A stretch of DNA of 14,738 nt from CAZOVK01 sp964583165 (GCA_964583165.1 CAZOVK010000057.1:1-14738); one strand, 5' to 3'; shown: positions 1 through 7,633, numbered from the stretch's first letter. Notes: generated by a model not told the origin, from the sequence alone. Program-made: numbers and translations.

Positions 1-1
1 C

Positions 2-1108
2 TATGAGGTTTACCCCGATAAATTCAATAACAAAACGAACGGCATAACCCAACGCCGCTGGCTCGCAAGCTGTAACCCCGAGTTGTCGCGGCTTATTACC
101 GAAGCTATCGGTAGCTCGTGGCTTACGGACTTAGACCGCTTGCAAGAACTCAAACCATTTGCAGACGACGCGTCTTTCCGTGAGCGTTTTATGGCGATTA
201 AGCGCGAGAACAAGGTTAGGCTCTCGAACATAATACGCGCGAAAAATGGCATACTCGTTGACCCAGACTCGATTTTTGATATACAGGTCAAGCGTATGCA
301 CGAATATAAGCGTCAACTTTTGAACGCGCTTCATGTGTTGAGCCTTTACAACAGGCTGAAAGTCAACCCCGGGTTAGATATACCGCCGCGCACGTTCATT
401 TTCAGCGGCAAGGCCGCCGCGAGTTATCGCCGCGCCAAGCTGATTATCAAGCTTATCAACAATATTGGTCTTCTTATCAATAACGATATGAGTATCGAAG
501 GGCGCTTAAAGGTTCTGTTCATGGAGAACTACCGCGTATCGCTGGCTGAGCGGCTCATACCCGCGTGTGACGTGAGCGAACAGATTTCGACAGCGGGCAA
601 AGAAGCTTCGGGCACGGGCAACATGAAATTCATGTTAAACGGCGCGGTCACAATCGGCACAATGGACGGCGCGAATGTCGAGATGTTCGAGGAAGTCGGA
701 GAGGACAACATTTTCATCTGTGGCGTGTCGGCTGACGAAGCTATCGAGATGATTAGAACGCGTTCATACGACCCGTGGGATGTCTATAACATGAATCAAG
801 ATGTGCGGCAGGTCATGACACAGCTCATTAACGGCACATTGTCTGATGACCATGAGTTGTTCCGCGAGATTTATGAATGTCTGTTGAACGGTTACCAAGG
901 TGGTATTGCCGATGAGTATCTGATTTTGCGCGACTTCGAAAGCTACGCGGCGGCGCAATCCCGCGTGGGCAAGGCATACCGCGACATAGAGAATTGGGCG
1001 CGTAAGGCGATAATGAACACCGCCAGCTCGGGCAAATTTTCGTCAGACAGAACGATACGTCAATATGCCGATGAGATTTGGCATACAAGACCGATAGAAA
1101 TAAAGTAA
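2..1108 (+). CDS. glgP: Glycogen/alpha-glucan phosphorylase, 3' part (5' end outside window)
   Basis: This is the C-terminal part, about 368 residues, of a PLP-dependent phosphorylase that releases glucose-1-phosphate from glycogen or maltodextrin in the cytoplasm. Full-length family members have roughly 750-850 residues. The frame is open from base 2, so the gene enters from the left and a downstream TTG at 83 is not its start. The fragment begins inside the conserved KTNGITQRRWL segment. It also contains the KRMHEYKRQLLN region and the cofactor motif EASGTGNMKF, whose Lys (codon 626-628) is the expected Schiff-base lysine for pyridoxal phosphate. The end (PIEIK then TAA) is natural. Family identity is very secure; the preferred glucan cannot be read from this part. 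A hairpin at 1125-1143 follows the stop. Confidence 0.96.
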   Translation, partial: YEVYPDKFNNKTNGITQRRWLASCNPELSRLITEAIGSSWLTDLDRLQELKPFADDASFRERFMAIKRENKVRLSNIIRAKNGILVDPDSIFDIQVKRMHEYKRQLLNALHVLSLYNRLKVNPGLDIPPRTFIFSGKAAASYRRAKLIIKLINNIGLLINNDMSIEGRLKVLFMENYRVSLAERLIPACDVSEQISTAGKEASGTGNMKFMLNGAVTIGTMDGANVEMFEEVGEDNIFICGVSADEAIEMIRTRSYDPWDVYNMNQDVRQVMTQLINGTLSDDHELFREIYECLLNGYQGGIADEYLILRDFESYAAAQSRVGKAYRDIENWARKAIMNTASSGKFSSDRTIRQYADEIWHTRPIEIK

Positions 1109-1123
1109 GCCCAAAATAGAAGA

Positions 1124-1144
1124 GGGGCGGGTTTTACCCGCCCT
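1124..1144 (+). terminator. Intergenic hairpin after glgP, possible weak terminator
   Basis: An 8-bp GC-rich stem (GGGCGGGT paired with ACCCGCCC) with a TTT loop lies 16 bases after the glgP stop. No immediate T-run follows on the plus strand (the next bases are TAACATACATAATTTT), so intrinsic termination would be weak. It may be an attenuator or an mRNA 3'-end stabiliser. No convincing promoter was found between it and the next gene, so readthrough into that gene is plausible. Confidence 0.5.
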
Positions 1145-1176
1145 AACATACATAATTTTGAAAGGGGCAATTTTTC

Positions 1177-2787
1177 ATGGAGTACAACCCCCATGTTTAT
1201 CATTACCCGTCACGCCGCCACGTCTGTTACGCGAAGTATGGCATGGTAGCCACGAGCACACCCGCTGCCGCGCAAGCAGGGCTTGAGATTCTCAAAAAGG
1301 GCGGCAACGCCATTGACGCGGCTGTAGCCACGGCGGCAAGCTTGACAGTCACAGAACCCAGCTCAAACGGCATTGGCGGTGACGCGTTCGCGATTATCTG
1401 GCATGAAGGTCAGATGTATGGCTTGAACGCGAGCGGTTATGCGCCTAAGGGTATTTCGTATGAACTCTTGCGCGAAAAGGGTTTTACGGAGATACCTAAG
1501 TATGGTTTTGAAGCGGCTACGGTGCCCGGTGCGCCGAGCGCTTGGGCGGCGTTGACGAGCAGATTCGGGAAACTGACGCTGGCAGAAAACCTTGCGCCCG
1601 CTGTGAACTATGCGGCGAATGGTTATGCTGTCGCGCCCGACACGGCGCGTGGCTTTGCGGCGACATTCCGCAATTTCAGCAAGACGAACACAGACGAGAA
1701 ATTCGCCGAGTGGTTCCGCGTGTTTGCGCCTAACGGGCATACGCCTGACGCGGGGCAGGTTTTCAGTAACGCCGACATGGCGAGAACACTCACAGAAATC
1801 GGCGCGACAAACGCCGAAAGCTTCTATCGCGGGAATCTCATGGAGCAGATTGTTGCGTTCTCGAAGAAATACGACGGGTATTACGACGAATCTGACTTCA
1901 CGGAGTATCAACCCGAGTGGGTCACGCCGATTTCGGCGAACTATCGCGGCTTTGACGTTCATGAGATTCCGCCGAACGGCCACGGTATCACGGCGTTACT
2001 AGCGCTTAATATATTGAAGCAATTCGATTTATACATACACCGCGAAACAGCGCGGAATTACCACTTGCAGATTGAAGCCATGAAGCTGGCGTATGCGGAC
2101 GCGAAAGAGTATGTCACAGACCCGCGCCATATGACAGTTTCCGTTGAAGAGCTGTTGAGCGAAGAATATGCGAAGAAACGCGCCGCGCTCATATCAGATA
2201 AGGCGTTATTACCCGAACCGGGGCAACTTCGCAAGGGTGGCACGGTTTATCTGTGTGTGGCCGACCAGTTTGGCAACATGGTTTCGTATATTCAGAGTAA
2301 CTACATGGGCTTCGGCAGTGGGCTTGTTGTGCCGAACACGGGTATTTCGTTACATAATCGCGGTCATAACTTCAACTTCGACCCGAACCACGACAACTGT
2401 ATCGCGGGCGGCAAGAAGCCGTATCATACGATTATCCCGGGATTTCTCACAAAAGGCGGAAAACCTGTTGGGCCGTTTGGCGTGATGGGTGGCTTCATGC
2501 AACCGCAAGGGCATTTGCAGATGGTGGCGAACACTGTTGACTTCCACTTCAACCCTCAAGACGCGCTTGACGCGACACGCTGGCAGTGGAACGGCGGCAG
2601 ACAGGTTGACATTGAATCAACCGTACCGCAACACATCATGCAAGAACTCGCAAGCATGGGGCATGATGTGAAGCTCGTTCACAACTACGGTGGCATGGGG
2701 CGCGGTCAAATTATCTGGCAAACGCCTGACGGCACGCTCGTCGGCGGTTCTGAGCCGCGCTGTGACGGGCAAGTGGCGGTTTGGTAG
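1177..2787 (+). CDS. Gamma-glutamyltransferase-like Ntn hydrolase (YwrD-type), cytoplasmic
   Basis: A 536-residue member of the gamma-glutamyltransferase/cephalosporin-acylase family. These are made as one chain and cut autocatalytically before a Thr that then becomes the nucleophile. The N-terminal family block GGNAIDAAVATAASLTVTEP with the following GIGGDAF is at about residues 42-71. The expected cleavage Thr is T356 in KGGTVYLCVAD, giving predicted subunits of 355 and 181 residues. KKPYHTIIPGF and GVMGGFMQPQGHLQ are typical of the YwrD-like branch rather than of classic secreted GGT. No signal peptide is present, so it should be cytoplasmic. The Arg that binds the gamma-glutamyl carboxylate in E. 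coli GGT (R114, in FREMAP) appears replaced: the equivalent stretch is ASGYAP, with S86 at that position. ATG at 1177 is preceded by GAAAGGGG. The substrate may be a gamma-glutamyl compound or another amide; family is sure, reaction less so. Confidence 0.88.
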   Translation: MEYNPHVYHYPSRRHVCYAKYGMVATSTPAAAQAGLEILKKGGNAIDAAVATAASLTVTEPSSNGIGGDAFAIIWHEGQMYGLNASGYAPKGISYELLREKGFTEIPKYGFEAATVPGAPSAWAALTSRFGKLTLAENLAPAVNYAANGYAVAPDTARGFAATFRNFSKTNTDEKFAEWFRVFAPNGHTPDAGQVFSNADMARTLTEIGATNAESFYRGNLMEQIVAFSKKYDGYYDESDFTEYQPEWVTPISANYRGFDVHEIPPNGHGITALLALNILKQFDLYIHRETARNYHLQIEAMKLAYADAKEYVTDPRHMTVSVEELLSEEYAKKRAALISDKALLPEPGQLRKGGTVYLCVADQFGNMVSYIQSNYMGFGSGLVVPNTGISLHNRGHNFNFDPNHDNCIAGGKKPYHTIIPGFLTKGGKPVGPFGVMGGFMQPQGHLQMVANTVDFHFNPQDALDATRWQWNGGRQVDIESTVPQHIMQELASMGHDVKLVHNYGGMGRGQIIWQTPDGTLVGGSEPRCDGQVAVW

Positions 2788-2810
2788 ACTAAAGATAGTG
2801 GGGAACAGAT

Positions 2811-3305
2811 TTGTGGTTCGATAAGTATGAAAAATACAGCAGAATGGTTTATCTAGTCTGTTTCGTGGTTCTGGTGGGGTTAACGGCGTTTGTGTTGCTT
2901 TCGCATAAGGAAGAAAAATTGCCAGATTTGCCGCTGTTAGACGTGAGCAAGGACATAGGCGGGGAAATGAATGTGTTCACGATGACGGAGCGTTCAATAC
3001 CCGACGCGGTGGTTGAGAGCCTTCCCGTTTACGATAATAAGGGTGAAGTATTCGGCGAGTATCCTATAATAAAGGAAGATGAAGCCCTCCGAGCGCTTAG
3101 TGACGGGTTTTACCTTACGGGCTCGCCCGATAAATTCCCTGGTGAACGTTATGTCGAGCAGGCAGAGATTGTGTATTTAACCAGATTCCCAAACTTCGAT
3201 ATACCGTTCTACATGTTCAGTGTGACAAATTCGGAATACACGTTTTACGTACCAGCCATTCAGCCAAGATATGTAGAAAACATGCCTATGCAAAAGGCAC
3301 AATAG
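2811..3305 (+). CDS. Small membrane-anchored protein of unknown function, possible PepSY-like fold
   Basis: A 164-residue protein not recognised by name. A short N-terminal tail (about 12 residues) precedes one hydrophobic helix at about residues 13-32 (VYLVCFVVLVGLTAFVLL), followed by charged and then mixed sequence. This suggests a single-pass membrane anchor with the rest outside the cell. The C-terminal half (about 75-155) has the alternating pattern of an extracytoplasmic alpha/beta domain, including EIVYLTRFPNFDIPFYMF and EYTFYVPAI. This loosely recalls PepSY-like domains such as in YycI, which is only an impression. The start is TTG at 2811, chosen for the GTGGGG site at 2798-2803 with a 7-base spacer; ATG at 2844 would remove most of the anchor. 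It lies 23 bases after the GGT-like gene and is probably co-transcribed. A strong terminator follows. Confidence 0.8.
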   Translation: MWFDKYEKYSRMVYLVCFVVLVGLTAFVLLSHKEEKLPDLPLLDVSKDIGGEMNVFTMTERSIPDAVVESLPVYDNKGEVFGEYPIIKEDEALRALSDGFYLTGSPDKFPGERYVEQAEIVYLTRFPNFDIPFYMFSVTNSEYTFYVPAIQPRYVENMPMQKAQ

Positions 3306-3309
3306 AAAT

Positions 3310-3337
3310 GGGGTATCCGATTGGATACCCCGCTTTT
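3310..3337 (+). terminator. Strong bidirectional intrinsic terminator between converging genes
   Basis: A perfect 9-bp stem, GGGGTATCC with GGATACCCC, closes a 4-base GATT loop and is followed by GCTTTT on the plus strand. On the minus strand the same stem is followed by ATTTCTATT, a weaker T-rich tail. It begins 5 bases after the plus-strand stop, and its tail overlaps the stop codon of the minus-strand phosphoesterase (3336-3338), so it can serve both convergent units. Confidence 0.85.
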
Positions 3338-3875
3338 ATGTTCGATTATAGAAAACCTGATTGGCGGTTATAGCTTCTTTGAAGGTCACGGGCGTGAAAC
3401 TCACAATATCGACGCCCACATTCAACATACGCGGCTGTTGCGCCACAAAGCGTCCGGTTGCGTCCATGCTGTTGTGAATATGACCGTGCATGTGGTAGAA
3501 GCCGCGATAGAAACCATGCCACTCGAGAATAGGGTAATGGCAGAGGACGATTTGTTTGCCGTCATGTTGAATCAGCGTGAGTTTCTCAATCGAAACGAAT
3601 GACGAGCGAAAATCGGCTTTTTTCAAGTCATCGCGGTCGTGATTGCCGACAATAAGGTGCTTGCGCCCGTTCAAGCGTGACGCGTAATGCGCCCCGCCGA
3701 GCTTACTGCGATATGCGAAGTCACCCAGAATATAGACTGTATCGGATTCGTTGACACGCGCGTTCCAGTTATCGATTATCGCCTCGTCCATCGAATAAAT
3801 ATTCCGGAACGGGCGCTTGCTGAGGTCAATTACGTTTGCGTGACCGAAGTGTGTATCGGCTATGAAATAGACCAC
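3336..3875 (-). CDS. Calcineurin-like metallophosphoesterase
   Basis: A 179-residue single-domain metallophosphoesterase, a two-metal hydrolase of phosphomono- or diesters. All five family motifs are visible in order: DxH at D7/H9 (FIADTHFGHAN), GDF with D52, GNHD at 77-80, the His of CHYP at H113, and GHIH at 131-134. The protein is soluble with no signal peptide. The start is GTG at 3875-3873; its G is also the last base of the upstream murQ stop TAG, so the two genes overlap by one base and are probably translationally coupled. A moderate GGCGGG element precedes it inside murQ. It is the third gene of the amidase-murQ-phosphoesterase unit and ends in the shared terminator. Small proteins of this type are broad in substrate range and often annotated only generically; the true substrate is unknown. 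Confidence 0.9.
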   Translation of the reverse strand: MVYFIADTHFGHANVIDLSKRPFRNIYSMDEAIIDNWNARVNESDTVYILGDFAYRSKLGGAHYASRLNGRKHLIVGNHDRDDLKKADFRSSFVSIEKLTLIQHDGKQIVLCHYPILEWHGFYRGFYHMHGHIHNSMDATGRFVAQQPRMLNVGVDIVSFTPVTFKEAITANQVFYNRT

Positions 3876-4789
3876 TACTTACCCGCCTTGTCCAGTGCAA
3901 CACGGAGCCGTCCTTTTGCGCCATCAAGCAGTGTTCGCGCTTCGGTAACATCTAAACCCGACAGCTCAACCAGTATAGCAAGCTTTACATTGTCGCCCGT
4001 TGCGCTCAAGAGCTCTGTAGCGCGTTCATAGGTTACTCCTGTGGCTTCAATGACTATCTTCTTCGCGCGTTCGACGAGTTTTTCATTGCTGGTTTTTACG
4101 TCAACCATGAGATTGCCGTAGACCTTGCCCAGTTTTATCATGGTCGCCGTGCTCAACATGTTCAAAACAAGCTTTTGCGCCGTGCCGCTCTTCATGCGTG
4201 TTGAGCCTGTCACGACTTCGGGGCCTACAACAGGTGCGATTGAGATTTCGGCTACTTGCGCCATTGCCGAGCCGGGGTTGCAGGTGACGGCTATGGTGTG
4301 TGCGCCGAGTGATTTCGCATATTCAAAGCCACCGAGGACATAGGGCGTGCGCCCGCTGGCGGCGATGCCCACGAGCACGTCCTTTTCGGTGAAGTCAATC
4401 CCGATTAAGTCTTCGCGGCAGAGCGTAAGAGAGTCCTCCGCGCCTTCTTTCGCCGCGAATAGGGCTTCTTTGCCGCCCGCAATTAGCCCTACAACTGTGT
4501 TAAAATCCACACCGTATGTTGGTGGGCATTCGGACGCGTCAAGAACGCCCAAACGCCCGCTGGTACCCGCGCCACAATAGACCAAGCGCCCGCCTAACTC
4601 CATTTGGGCAACAATCACATCAACGGCTTTCGCGATATTCGCCAGTTCTTGTTCAACTGCGGGCGCAACCTTCTTGTCTTCACTGTTGATAACCGTTACG
4701 AGCGCGAGTGTGTCGAGTGTGTCAATCTCCATTGTGGCGGGGTTGCGTGTTTCTGTGACAAGGGTTTTGAGGGTTTCTATAAGTTCCAT
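3875..4789 (-). CDS. murQ: N-acetylmuramic acid 6-phosphate etherase
   Basis: A 304-residue MurQ, which splits the D-lactyl ether of MurNAc-6-phosphate to give GlcNAc-6-phosphate and lactate in murein recycling. The family signature runs from GGRLVYCGAGTSGRLG into DASECPPTYG, and EGAEDS follows. E87 and E118 fit the two catalytic Glu positions known from E. coli MurQ (83 and 114). The SIS-domain sugar-phosphate site continues with GSTRMKSGTAQKLVLNM. The C-terminal part (about 248-300, GVTYERATELL and the following helices) matches the usual helical tail. Length equals the family norm. The start ATG has a near-ideal AAAGGAGGAC site located in the end of the amidase gene, 2 bases away. No MurNAc PTS transporter (murP), kinase or nagZ is visible in the window, so the source of its substrate must be encoded elsewhere. 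Confidence 0.96.
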   Translation of the reverse strand: MELIETLKTLVTETRNPATMEIDTLDTLALVTVINSEDKKVAPAVEQELANIAKAVDVIVAQMELGGRLVYCGAGTSGRLGVLDASECPPTYGVDFNTVVGLIAGGKEALFAAKEGAEDSLTLCREDLIGIDFTEKDVLVGIAASGRTPYVLGGFEYAKSLGAHTIAVTCNPGSAMAQVAEISIAPVVGPEVVTGSTRMKSGTAQKLVLNMLSTATMIKLGKVYGNLMVDVKTSNEKLVERAKKIVIEATGVTYERATELLSATGDNVKLAILVELSGLDVTEARTLLDGAKGRLRVALDKAGK

Positions 4790-4791
4790 GT

Positions 4792-6216
4792 TTAGTCCTC
4801 CTTTATGGGGTTTGTGCGTGCTTTGGTGAGTTGTTCAATCGCGTAAGAAAGCCCGAGTAGTTTGGCTTCTTCAAACGGTTTCGCGAAGAAGTAAGAGCCT
4901 ATTGGGCGCCCCTTTTCGTCATAACCAATCGGCAAAGTGAGCGCGGGGAAGCCCGTGAACGGCGGAAGATTCGAATAATACACACATAGTATCATATCTA
5001 AGCCGTGTTCGTCAAACACCTTGTTCAACAGCTTGGTTTTCTCTTCACGTTCAAGAATCGCTTTAATATATGTGGCTTCGGAAAGCCCACCGCCTGTTTT
5101 GTATTGAGCATTGAACAAAATCGTCTGACCGTATTTGAGCGCAATATCGGCGTGTTCGTTGTTGTATGCGATTATCTCTTCAAGGTTATTGACTGTGCGG
5201 TTTGCGCCGAGTGACGCGAGGTAGGCGTTTATGGCGTTCTTAAACTCGTACAACATAATGTCAAACGCCTTATCCGTCCACATAATATCGTCAAGTTCAA
5301 TAATTTGGGCCCCCGCATCTTGAAGGGTTTCAATGAGGCTTTCTGTTTCACGCAAACGCGCTTCGCTTGCCTTATCGGAGTAGGCACGGTTTATGCCGAT
5401 TCGCGCCCCTTTGAGTGGGAACTCTTCAAGACTGTCTTCATAAACAATAAAGGGTATGTTGTCGTTCTGTGTGCTCGCGTCCCTCATGTCTTCATCGGCG
5501 ATAATCGAGAGAATTGTGGCAACGTCGCTGACCGAACGCGCCATTGGCCCCGCTATGTCACAAGTGCTAGAAATCGGAATGATACCCGAGCGGCTCACAA
5601 GCCCCATAGTGGGTTTTAACCCGACAATGCCGTTGTTCATAGACGGTGAGATTATCGAACCGCCCGTTTCTGTGCCGATAGCCGCCGCGCATAGGTTCGC
5701 CGATACTGCTGCGCCCGACCCCGAGCTTGAACCCGACACATCACCCTCGCGGTCAAACGGGCAAAGCACCTGACCGCCCAATGAGCTGTAACCGTTTTTC
5801 ATGTTCTGTGTCATGAAGTTGGCGAACTCGGTCATATTGGTTTTGCCGAGAATGAGCGCGCCCGCCCCGCGAAGTAAGCTTACGATATGTGCGTCTTCCG
5901 GCGCGTAAGAATGCCGCAGAGTCACCGAACCCGCGCTTGTTGTCATGTTGTCGGCGGTGTTGATGTTAGCTTTAATGAGCATGGGCACGCCGTGTAAAGT
6001 GCCGAGAATCTGCCCCTTTTTACGCATACTGTCGAGCCTGTCGGCGATAAACAACGCGTCAGGGTTAAGCTGTAGAACCGCGTTTATGCCACCTTCACAT
6101 TTGTCGATTTTGGCTATACGCTCCATATATCGCAGAACCAGTTCCCGTGTTGTGACTTCACCGCGTTCGAGCGCGGCCCGTATGTCGGATATGCCGGCTT
6201 CAAGTATGTCAAACAT
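4792..6216 (-). CDS. Amidase-signature family hydrolase
   Basis: A 474-residue amidase-signature enzyme, hydrolysing a carboxamide in the cytoplasm. The Ser-cisSer-Lys triad can be read directly: K82 in VPMLIKANI, the cis-Ser S163 in the SGSSSGSGAA block, and the nucleophile S187 in GTETGGSI. Spacing of the last two (24 residues) equals that in fatty acid amide hydrolase. The C-terminal FTGFPALTLPIGYDEKGRPIGSYFF block is typical of the family. It resembles stand-alone amidases and GatA, but no gatB or gatC is adjacent, so a tRNA amidotransferase role is unlikely here. ATG at 6216 follows a GGGGGGA element. It heads the unit with murQ (2-base gap). Substrate is unknown; a peptide, amino-acid amide or cell-wall amide would fit the surroundings. 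Confidence 0.93.
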   Translation of the reverse strand: MFDILEAGISDIRAALERGEVTTRELVLRYMERIAKIDKCEGGINAVLQLNPDALFIADRLDSMRKKGQILGTLHGVPMLIKANINTADNMTTSAGSVTLRHSYAPEDAHIVSLLRGAGALILGKTNMTEFANFMTQNMKNGYSSLGGQVLCPFDREGDVSGSSSGSGAAVSANLCAAAIGTETGGSIISPSMNNGIVGLKPTMGLVSRSGIIPISSTCDIAGPMARSVSDVATILSIIADEDMRDASTQNDNIPFIVYEDSLEEFPLKGARIGINRAYSDKASEARLRETESLIETLQDAGAQIIELDDIMWTDKAFDIMLYEFKNAINAYLASLGANRTVNNLEEIIAYNNEHADIALKYGQTILFNAQYKTGGGLSEATYIKAILEREEKTKLLNKVFDEHGLDMILCVYYSNLPPFTGFPALTLPIGYDEKGRPIGSYFFAKPFEEAKLLGLSYAIEQLTKARTNPIKED

Positions 6217-6249
6217 ATGATTCCCCCCAGTTTGTCCAGTTTCTTCCTA

Positions 6250-6255
6250 ATTATA
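6250..6255 (-). promoter_or_regulatory. Candidate -10 element for the amidase-murQ-phosphoesterase unit
   Basis: On the minus strand the short gap between the regulator and the amidase contains a perfect TATAAT, with a likely start of transcription near 6243 and a leader of about 27 bases. No good -35 hexamer lies 17 bases upstream, so it may depend on an activator. An overlapping alternative is the extended form TGGTAATAT just upstream. No terminator is visible after the regulator, so readthrough from it is also possible. Confidence 0.4.
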
Positions 6256-6275
6256 TATTACCACAAAGCCACGCC

Positions 6276-6298
6276 GATTACCAGATTAAAACGTAATC
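6276..6298. repeat. Short inverted repeat at the 3' end of the regulator gene
   Basis: GATTAC (6276-6281) and its exact complement GTAATC (6293-6298) are separated by 11 bases. The repeat spans the regulator stop codon and lies just upstream of the candidate amidase -10. The arm length and spacing equal those of the inverted repeat in the divergent promoter at 7660-7682, though the arm sequences differ. It could be a protein-binding site or chance. Confidence 0.3.
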
Positions 6299-7614
6299 TT
6301 CACCACACGCGTAGGGCGGCCGCGAGAGCTTACGACATGGCGGCTGACTTCGCTGACGAACCCCGCCGTTTCTAGTTGATTGATGATGCGATTTGCCGTG
6401 CGGATACTTACGCCCAGTTCTGTGGATAAATCAACCGCTGTAAAGTTTCGCGTATTCATCTGTGAGATGAGCGCGTCAATGCGATAGACTGTATTTATAC
6501 TAAGCCCCGTTTTGTCAGAGATTTCGATTAACCGTGTTTCAAAAATCTTGCCGCTTGTGTCAATGGCTTCATTCGGCTCAATCGGGCCAACTATATTGCC
6601 GCTTGAGTAAACGACATAGGCGCGATTGCCACCCTCATTGACCGTGCGGGCGAGGGCTGATTGGGCGTTAATCTGGGCGGTTTTCGCCGTGTCGCCGTAA
6701 CCAATGCCGACACACGCGAAAAACATGGTATTTCGGGCTATCCATGCGAGAAATTCTAGTTTCGTAAGCCCCACGGTCACAGATTCTAAGGCCATGCTGT
6801 CACAGACAATATAATGCTCATTCGTGCCGACACAGAGAAGCGCCCCATCTACGGCTTGTGCGAAGACGGCGAGTTGTTCGGTGGCTTTATTGCGTTCAAG
6901 CGTTGTCTGGAGCGGTGTTTTTGTGTATGTGAAGATGTTATCTTTAGTCAAAAGGGCGGCGGCAATCACAACGGTTTTGCTCTCGTCCTGTTGGCGTATG
7001 CGCGCGCTCAACATGAGGCGACGTATCTCATACACATACGCGTCTTCTGTGGGTGAGAGTAAAATCGCGGGCACATTTCTGGCATGAAGAAACGCCACAA
7101 CAGAACGGATATTCGACACGCAGACATTACAAAGCCCGCTATTGTAATTATGGAGGTGTTCGGCCGCCACACGCTTCACAAAATGTTCTGCGTTTAGGTC
7201 GGTGTTCACGTGTTGAAGGCTGACCTTATCAAACGGTATACCAACAGACGTATATGCCGATTTTACCGCCGCATAGTCTAACGAGTCGATACTTATTCTC
7301 ATTATGTCGATATTCTGGTGATAGAGCGCGGAGAACAGCCCGAAAACGAGAGTCGAAGCGTCAACATCCACATAGCGTGACGGCACGGAGTGTTCAAGCC
7401 GCGCCGTGACAAGCCGAAACGGGTCATACCGCGTATACAAAATGCCGTCTGTGTGAGCCATTATGCGCGAGAGCTTGACCAAAACAGACGGTAAATCGTC
7501 GTCATTATTAAACTCGATTTGCGTCACGTCTATGTTATTGAATTTATGGTGAATGATGCCCGTGATTTCTTTGATAGATTCTTTATGACCGACAATCGCG
7601 AGTTTGAAGTTCAT
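6286..7614 (-). CDS. Winged-helix transcriptional regulator with possible degenerate GGDEF-like core
   Basis: A 442-residue probable one-component regulator. The C-terminus has a helix-turn-helix at about 394-420 (LSTELGVSIRTANRIINQLE) and a basic wing RGRPTRVVKI at 431-440. A helical segment precedes it (about 360-390). Residues about 240-337, including FACVGIGYGDTAKTAQINA and ALARTVNEGGNRAYVV, recall the core of GGDEF/GTP-cyclohydrolase-III-like domains but lack a GGDEF catalytic loop, so any such domain would be a sensor rather than an enzyme. The N-terminal 200 residues (starting MNFKLAIVGHKESIKEI) form a separate domain that I do not recognise. The internal ATG at 7614 is preferred over an upstream in-frame start because AGAGGTGA lies 4 bases before it and a promoter lies at 7634-7662. 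It is divergent from the dehydrogenase-dipeptidase-ABC operon and probably controls that operon and itself. Confidence 0.82.
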   Translation of the reverse strand: MNFKLAIVGHKESIKEITGIIHHKFNNIDVTQIEFNNDDDLPSVLVKLSRIMAHTDGILYTRYDPFRLVTARLEHSVPSRYVDVDASTLVFGLFSALYHQNIDIMRISIDSLDYAAVKSAYTSVGIPFDKVSLQHVNTDLNAEHFVKRVAAEHLHNYNSGLCNVCVSNIRSVVAFLHARNVPAILLSPTEDAYVYEIRRLMLSARIRQQDESKTVVIAAALLTKDNIFTYTKTPLQTTLERNKATEQLAVFAQAVDGALLCVGTNEHYIVCDSMALESVTVGLTKLEFLAWIARNTMFFACVGIGYGDTAKTAQINAQSALARTVNEGGNRAYVVYSSGNIVGPIEPNEAIDTSGKIFETRLIEISDKTGLSINTVYRIDALISQMNTRNFTAVDLSTELGVSIRTANRIINQLETAGFVSEVSRHVVSSRGRPTRVVKITF

Positions 7615-7618
7615 ACTA

Positions 7619-7626
7619 TCACCTCT
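7619..7626 (-). promoter_or_regulatory. Ribosome binding site fixing the regulator start
   Basis: AGAGGTGA on the minus strand, 4 bases before the ATG at 7614-7612 (7 bases from its AGAGG core), is the only good site here. It excludes a longer reading that would begin at 7662, inside the predicted -35. With the promoter above, the mRNA leader would be only about 13 bases. Confidence 0.7.
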
Positions 7627-7633
7627 TTGTAAA

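Noticed and set aside
1124..1144. REP-like repeat element
   Set aside because: The hairpin occurs once. The other hairpins in the window (3310 and 11541) have unrelated sequences.
1363..1983. 206-codon open frame on the minus strand
   Set aside because: It lies wholly inside the GGT-like gene, has an Arg-rich implausible composition from antisense reading, and lacks a ribosome binding site. It is a shadow of the real frame.
4792..6216. GatA subunit of aspartyl/glutamyl-tRNA amidotransferase
   Set aside because: The amidase triad fits, but there is no gatC or gatB beside it and the operon partners are murQ and a phosphoesterase, so a stand-alone amidase is more likely.
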